Of a stretch of DNA of 64,000 nt, positions 12,801 to 21,800 are shown one piece after another. Below the pieces are notes generated by a model, which had not been told where the DNA came from, did not search any database, and worked only from the letters and a program-made list of their open reading frames with translations. The stretch is from Leptidea sinapis (lineage: Eukaryota > Arthropoda > Insecta > Lepidoptera > Pieridae): the NCBI RefSeq assembly GCF_905404315.1, contig NC_066312.1, positions 10,837,001-10,901,000 on the forward strand, given 5' to 3'. Position numbers and translations under genes: made by a program. Position 1 is the first letter of the stretch; each line of letters opens with the position of its first letter.

Positions 12801-15800
12801 CGCGCCGCACAGACTTGTCGATATTGGCGGTGAGTTATTAGATCATTGATGAATATCCTACAATTTAAAATAATGGAGTATAAAACAATAATTTACTATA
12901 TAACTTCTAAGTTTAAGTAGCTATTATTTATATTAATTTACTCATTATTTTTGTAATATATATTTAAAGGAATGATAAAGCAAAGAGGAAATGAAATCAG
13001 TTGAACAATCGGCTATCGAGAACAGCGGCTATCTAAACATCACTCTTATCAAGCTTAAATTTTCATTTGCTATAAGCTTTGTCTTTCAAACTTTATCGCA
13101 CTTTTTGCTATAAGAAGAAGCTAATTATTGAGACATATTCTTATTTCTTGAAGCTGCACGCTTTTCCTATCTATGCGAAAATCTACAACAAGGTATCGTC
13201 ACGATATGATGCAATAGCACTACAAGAAGATCTGCAATTCTACACCGATTGTAAAATTATTGTGATGATCATAGCCTAGACCTAAACCCATCGAAATGTA
13301 GCGTAATGACATTCACGCGAAAGCGGCATCCTATAATTTTCAAATACCAGTTGAAATGTGAATCATTATTTGCCCAACATATAAATTTAACTATATCAAA
13401 AGCCTTTGGATTTATTTTAAGAAGCTCGCGTGATTTCCATCAAGTCAAGACACTAAAGATATTGTACTGCACCTTCGTTCGTTGTCACTTAGAATATGCC
13501 TCTCAAATCTGGAATCCCTTGTATTCTACATATTTCTCGAATTCAAAATATTCAAAATAAGTTCTTACGCTTTCTATGCTACCGTACTAACGACAGATAC
13601 AATTCAAAGTCCTACGAGCAACATTGTTAAAAGCAACATTTACTACCGCTTGAGAAACGACGTATTATCTCTGACATTGCTTTCTTCTTGAAAATAACTC
13701 AAAATAAGGTTGATTGTCCAGATCTTCTTTCGACAATTTCATTGAGAACTTCGTCAACTTTACTACGCTATAGCCGTTTATTGAATGTACCCCAATCATC
13801 TACTAACTACCAAAGCAATAGTTATATCATGCGAGGTATCTCCACCTATAATAAACTAAGCAGTGAAATAATTAATTTGGATATTTTTAATACAACTGTC
13901 AAAGCAATGAAACAATGTATCATGAAAACATTTTTTGAATCCGATGACTAACCTGTAAATATTCAGTGTGCTTTTTATTAGATTATAATATTACATGTTT
14001 ACTCTTTATAATTTTGCTTCTTACTACTTCAATTGTCTATTAGTGAATATCTGTAATTAGCTCTAAGTTTTTATTGTTTTTTTTATTTTGTGTAAATAGC
14101 TGTTGATATTCCTTGAAATAAATAAATAAAATACCAGAAGAGGCCAAAAATCATAAAATATGCAATTTTTATGAGTTAGATTCCTAGCGGACGACAATCT
14201 TCTGTGGAAAGAGCAGTGTCGCCGCATCGGACTGACGACGTTGAAAAGGGTGCCCCGGTCGATGCCGCGGTGTGCGAGCCCTTGGAAGGCTGCCTACATG
14301 CGGCAATCCATGATTCAGGAGAACTGGCTACACAAACCTGTCAGCAACCCGATCGTGATGCGAGGACATGACGACCACGTGATCACGTGCTTGCAATTCT
14401 ACGGAAACAGGATTCTAAGCGGGAGCGATGATACAACGCTCAAAGTCTGGTCCGCTATCACTGGCAAGGTTTGTTCAGTAGAGAAAGTTTGTGAGAAACT
14501 AGACCATTGCAGCCATTTGTAAATAATAACTTCATTATAAACAATTCGAGATAAGGTCAGTATTACGTTGGGTGAACAATAAATAAATCAATACTGCTCT
14601 CACTCCAATCGAAATGAATTACAATCATTCATTTTGTAAATTTACTAATTAACTCGCTAAATTTTAAGCCTAATCATTTTACATACGTTTACAAGAGAAC
14701 AATAAATTTATTTATTTATTTTACCTTTAAATGATACTTATTAATTGAAAACGGTGTGCAAAATGCATTTCTACCAAATTATTAACTTAACTTTGAACAT
14801 ATTATTTAATGTATTTCATTTTTAAAGTTTGAATCATTGAAAAGTACCTATATAAGGAGATGTGGTATCGCTTTCATATAAAAGTTTCGGTATAAGGGTG
14901 CAACTTTAATGTTCTTATATTTATTTCAGTGTCTCCGCACATTGGTCGGCCACAGCGGTGGCGTGTGGTCATCGCAGATGGTCGGAGATTTGGTGATAAG
15001 TGGTTCCACAGACCGAACACTTCGAGTTTGGAACGCTAAGTCTGGACTTTGTCTGAAAGTGTTGGCGGGACACACCTCTACGGTGCGATGTATGCACTTA
15101 CACCAGAACAGGTTAATACATTATTACGTATATATAATAAATAATAAGCGCTTTCATCACATTTACCGGTAACGCGTATCTTATCATAAAGCTTTTACGC
15201 TCATAATGTATATTAAACACTCGTCCTCTTTATATTTTGGTTTTTTATGGTATTCCGATGTCCGATTATGCAAGTACCTCGCAAGTTGGAGGTAGGCGAT
15301 ACATTATTAATTTCTCCTGTTAATACATGTGCTATTAACGCTTAAAAATAGTTAAGGCGGATATATTTAAAAAAATGCCAATATGAATAAAAAAAAATGT
15401 AAGTTAATGTCTACTGGAGGGTGCTATATTCATATAAAAGTGATCTGTCACAACTGAGCTACCTTTCATCCGACTATGGTGAAGCAAAAAGAAGTCTTAT
15501 GATTTTGACCTTATTTATATATTATAATATGTGCATCCGTTCTGCCCTCATAAGGTACACCTCATATCCAAAACTTGGGTCACTAATATTTTCCAATATT
15601 ATATAATTTGTATGTTATTGGTATCTATCTCTATGTGTGTATATTATATTATAATCATGTTATTGTAATGCTTTTAGCGACGATATATTAATTAATATTA
15701 CTGAATATAAAATTATTTGATTTATTAATATAAAATTTGACAAGCCTGGTAAAATAAGTAAATTTATCTAAAAAGCGATACTTAAAAATAAAATAAAAGC

Positions 15801-18800
15801 GTTTTTATTAAATTTATTTTTAGTCTGAAAGGAACTGGAACTTACTTGAACCTGTTGTCCAGCAGAGATAGAAGTAAGTTCCAGCGACAAAATATTAAAA
15901 TTATCGTTTCCGAACTGTGCGAACTGTACTGTTAACAATGTGCATGCGAATATGAAGCTGAGATTTATTCTTGTGCGCTCGCGAATTTTATCGTCACTAT
16001 ATACAGCGTATATTTTTATTAATTCATTAGTTGAAAATCAGTTAGTAATATTTGTAGGATTATTATTTTCTATTAAATAATTAGAAATCGCGTAGGCACT
16101 TAATTATAACGTCAAGAAGTAATCTACTTGAAATGTTGTAGAAAATATGTTCTGGAATAAGTAATATTATTTTAAGTTACTCCTGCTACCTTATCTACAA
16201 GCTATGAATATTGAAAATTAGATTGCCAGTAATTTAGACCACATTTGTCAGAGACAGTATCAGTAACATGTTATGATATATAGGAAATATGTTTATATGT
16301 CTTTTACTTATTTTCAATTAAATTCATGGAATGAGTCTCGTTACCTTTCATACACTGTGCGCTATCGCGTACTTTTTATATGTCAGTACATACAACAATT
16401 ACGTACATTGATAAATATAAATAAAGGATAAACAATAAATATTTCTGTAGAACATTGAATATCACTTACCATTATGCCGAAAAATACTTCAGGATTATTC
16501 GCAATGTTTTACCTTTTTGGAAAGAGAAGAGGAGATAATATATAGAGAGATATATACTCCTTATACGAGATAGCTTGACCCTCTGTCACCAAAACTGTTG
16601 TCATCAGGTTTGGCAGATTTTTTTCGAAAACAACTGCGATATCTACGGTTTAAATATCAATGGCAAAAAGTTACACACCCTGACGATTTTGTAATTTTTG
16701 CTAATATCAAAAAAGAAATTTAAAATATGTTAATAGAATCTTAAATCTTAGTAAGAAGAGCAAGGAACTATCGGAAGAAGCGGAAAAAACTAAAATGTAA
16801 AAAGAGGACAAAGCAGCATACAAGGAGGAATACAAATAAACAATAATAAAATAGAAAATGTAAGCGGATTTTAATACCTCGGCTAAATTGCGTCGCCCAT
16901 TGACTTGGCTAATAAAAGAAATAGATATATGAACAGAAAACGCTTGGAATCTGTACTGTTCCTTCAAGGGAATGATGGAAAACAAAGAAATGAAAATTTT
17001 CTAAAAGAGAAAGCTATGTAATGCTTGTATTCTTGCGGTGTTAAGTTAAGGATGCCAAACCTGGACAATTACAAAAGATCATCTTCAAATATTAGAAGTC
17101 TGCAATTTGTCTCAAGTGTCTCGAGACTATCGACCATCTGCCTCCATAGGATTTTTGACTTTTTCGCTTGATCGCACACATCGCCAGAAAGAAAAGCGAC
17201 AGCCCAAAAAAACTTTTGCTAACAGGAAAAATACAAGGCAAGTGACCGACGCCACCAATAAAACCGTCCACGAACTTATACACATTGCCGAAGACCGTAA
17301 CAAATGGAAAGCCATTGTCCGGAAAATAATTCGAAGCGGTTACAACCCTCAGCAATGAGTAAAACGACACAAGGAGGATGATTGGAGGATAAGAATAATA
17401 ATGAATAATTCTGACTGTCCTGATAGGCTGGATAACGCTGTCTGGAAGTCTACTCTAATACTAGCCCAAAAATGCACTTAAAATGTTAGCGCACAGCATT
17501 TACATTACAGGTGGTGCTTTTATTTAAGTAACAAAGTACAATTGTGTTACAAACGCAAAGAAAAAAAAATAACAAGTAATTAGTATAATATGTTGTGGCA
17601 TGAGAACTCCACTACGAATACCGATAAGCAATCGAGTGAACCGGTTAGTACCAGTACCGCAGAAAGCGGGCGCGGGTGATGTGCTTCGCTCTTTTTTCCG
17701 CACCCATCCTTGTTCCGTCTAGTGACCGAGTTGACTCACTTATTGTAATAATTACACATCTACTGGTATGCAAAATTATAAAGGGGTAAAAATTATCTGT
17801 AGGGGGTAACCATTGGATCTACTGAACCGATTTTGAAAATTCAGTTACCAATTGAAAACCACAATTTCTGAGTGTCATATATTAATCCAAAAATTGAAAA
17901 GACTTGTGGTAGTCAGATTTGCAAAGTAAAAAATAGCTGAACGAAAACGTTTCTTACGGCAGCGTTCTGCCTTAACGATGAGATATATATGATTGCTTTG
18001 TATATATTGCATGTGACAACATTGAAACATCTACTAATATGGTTGTGCTGGTAAATGCGGACGAAGTTTATTGCATTCAGTTATGTTGCGTGAAATGCGG
18101 ATTATGACTCGGTAATCGGAAATGGGAATGAATTAAAGCTCTCGGAAAACTAAACACAAATTTTTACATTTTTCTGGTCTGAAAAGACTAACTCAACAAC
18201 CGGCTTGATACATATGACATTATCACGGATATAAATTGTCTTATAATTGTATTGTTTTTTATATAATTGTCTTGTGTATAGCCGTCCGGTACGCATTGTT
18301 ATTGAGTATTGTACTTTTCAGAGTTGTGTCGGGCTCTCGAGATGCGACTCTGCGTGTTTGGTCGATACCAGAGGGGCGCTGTCTTCGCGTGTTGGTCGGT
18401 CACATGGCTGCGGTACGATGCGTTCAGTTCGACGGTAAACTCGTCGTCTCCGGTGCGTACGACTATTTCGTCAAAGTGTGGAACCCTGAAACCGGAGAAT
18501 GTCTACATACTCTTGCCGGACACACCAATAGAGTTTACAGTTTGCAGGTAAAGCAACTAAGAATTAGTACCTAAACTATATAAAAAAAATATCATTTAAT
18601 TTCTTTTTTTCTTTTGGGGGAGGCCTTTGTCCAGCAGTGGACGTCTTCCGGCTGATGATGATGATATATATATATAACATAATAACATCACACAAGTGTT
18701 TTATTGTATAATTATGTACAGTTATATACACTACTTTATCTATCCACATATTATACGCCTCCATTATGCATTCAGGAGTATATTACGACCACCATAAATT

Positions 18801-21800
18801 TGAACCGATAATGATGGTAATGAAAAGTTTTCTGGTAGCTGTTATAGCTTTTTTTTTTAAATTCTGAGACAAATAAGAGTCGGTGACAACTATCATATTG
18901 TTCGATATCTTATCTTACGTAAAATATTTGTCAAAATTGTTTGCAAATTGATATTTCATTTCGAACTAAATGTCATCTTGACTGATTTTAGAATATTGGT
19001 CAAGGCAAATTTCTTTGTTTTTCAGAGATGGTCGAAATTTGATAGAAATAATATTATAGAAATTGATGTTATTATTAAGCAATCATAACTTTTTTACAGA
19101 TAAGAAATTTGTTCTAACAAAGCAGTCTATTTTTATGGTGGTCATAATGTGCGGTTCTTGAACGCATCATGGAGGGTTTATGATATTTGAGTATATTAAA
19201 AATATTATGTCAGAGTTAAAAGGTGTATTTATTACATGGATTAAGTCATTGGTTCTAAGTACAATGGGCACTTAATTTCATTTTTAAATAAGACATTGAG
19301 AAAGCTGAGTGATCATCAGCAAGGCTAGAGTAATCTAAAGAAATGACTGGGCAAATGACACTTTACATCTTTTGTCTCAAGGTGACGAGCGCAGTTGTAT
19401 TTTAATGGGCAGGGCGCATCAATTACCATCAGCTGAACGTCCTGCTCGTCTCGTTCCCTTATTTTCATAAAAAAAATACTGTTGATAATTTCAGTTTGAC
19501 GGGGTCCATGTGGTGAGTGGCTCCTTGGACACATCCATCAGGGTGTGGGACGTAGAATCTGGCCAACTGAAGCACACATTGACTGGACATCAGTCTCTTA
19601 CATCTGGTATGGAATTGCATTCCAATATTTTGGTCTCCGGAAATGCTGACTCCACAGTCAAAGTTTGGGACATCACAACTGGACACTGCCTGCACACTTT
19701 ATCTGGTAAATATTAAATATTTAATTATAGAACGTTTCAAGAGACTAATTCTGTCAAATTAGGCATTCAATTATGTAATAGTTACGCGCTACATCGCACC
19801 GTACAAAAAGTTCGCCAAAAACATATAACGTTCGCGTTAAGACGCGCTAATGCAGACGACGCTCACTTCAGTCTGTCGTCTGCACTTGCTAGTGATTGAC
19901 GTGTATTATGGTGCTAAACGTCGATGTGATTCAAGAAATAGAAAACATACCAGCACTGTGTGATACATACTTCGCAGAGTGTCATGACAGAAATTTAAAA
20001 TGAAAATTGTGGGATGAAGTGTGCAAATTTATTTGGATATAGTTTTAGAACTGAATGTTTAATATGAAACAGGCCTTTTAATAATCTTTCTGAAAGAATA
20101 AAATTAACCCAAAATTCTCTATTTGGTTTTATTTTTTATATCTCAAGTACGAAATAATGCACCGCAGTCTCTACTTCCATTGCGTGTACATCCCTACAGT
20201 TAGTGAACGTCGTGTGTGTTGAGTCTGTGAAATATCTGCCAAAGACATTTTGCGAACAATGCAGACAGTAAATCCTAAAACATGACCACATCACAAAGTT
20301 CATGTAAAACCACAAAATGTTGTATATAGTAGATTTTTTCTTACTTGTCTTGAATAGCAAACAAATTTGGCGTACGGACAACCAGATATAATTCATAGAG
20401 ATGGAGATCATCGAACGAATGAACAACTGAACTTAATGGTTTTTATGGAGTGAACGTATTGGGTGGAAAATAATACGATAAGTAATTTTAAAAATTATTT
20501 AATTGATGGTAATTTAGGTAAAGGTTATTGTATTAGTAAACACCCATTCTTCTCCGGATATTATTAACTTTTTAATTCAACTAATCTCATCTCTCATGCA
20601 AGTGATTTTTTATCTTTATGGGAACTAAGAAATCTATAAACCGAAAAGCAATTGAAACTCTTCTGTGTCTTAGAGAAGACAGTGCAATTTTAAAACGTAA
20701 TAAAAAAATAGACAGGTATCGATTTGTAAATCCGCTCTGCAATCCGCTATAGGTGGTACGTCATAACTCAGGACACACTGATATTTTACTATATCTGTAA
20801 TTACAGTGCAAATTAATTAAAAGTTAATTTCATTCAATGTCGTTTTTGTTTACTATTTAAGACAAGGAAGAATATACTAGGTATAGGCACACTGGTCCAG
20901 TGCCATGACTGTTATTTAAAAATGTTGTAAGCATGCATTAGCATTTACTATATAGCATCTGTTTGCCTGCATTCCAATGTATTTCTGTTGTGGGCTATTA
21001 GGAAAAAAATAAACGATCCAGAGGAGCTAAAATATAGGACAGGAATAGAGTATTTTTGTAATAAAGAATGACCAGACGAGCAAGAAGTTCACCTTATAGT
21101 AAGTGATACCTGAAATTCTGATGTGTTACTATAAATACTTTTTCAATAAGTTTAGATAACAGCAAGAATAATAAAGAACATTAAAGAAGAGACAAGCGAA
21201 CAACTCTAGCCGCTTAAAGAGTGTTTGAAGTGAAGAATTCAAGACATGAAACACGGCAGATGAAGAAGTAAAGAAAATGGTAGAAAATCTTCTCAAGAAA
21301 CTATTGAAAAGAGAAAATTTTATTGATGGATGTTTCTCCGGATGGAATATTTTAAAACGGTACCTGTCATATAAGTTTAATGACCTATAATAGTGCATAG
21401 AGCATCTTTTGCGTAAAAGGTAGGCTATAATTAGGGAGGTGCCGGTTTGATCCTTCACGGGTATTTTTATATAAGAGGGGAAAATAGGTAACTTAAAATA
21501 AGACCAGCGACTCAAGGCCTTCAGCAGTACCGGAAGTCATGGGATTCATCGTCGGCCCTCGAGATGAGATAATGCTCTAGGTTCTAGTGGAATGTGGATT
21601 GCGGATTGAATATCGCATTTTGACTAATTTATTACTGTAAGTTCGTCTTTAAATTCATATGTACATCTATTCGACGCCCATATGGTAAAGGAAATCATCG
21701 TATGGAAACCTACACTCACCTGCGAAGAATTTTTAAAGGTTGTGTATGAAACTATTTTAAAGTTGAAAAAATCGTATGGGATCAGCGTGGTCGACTTAAA

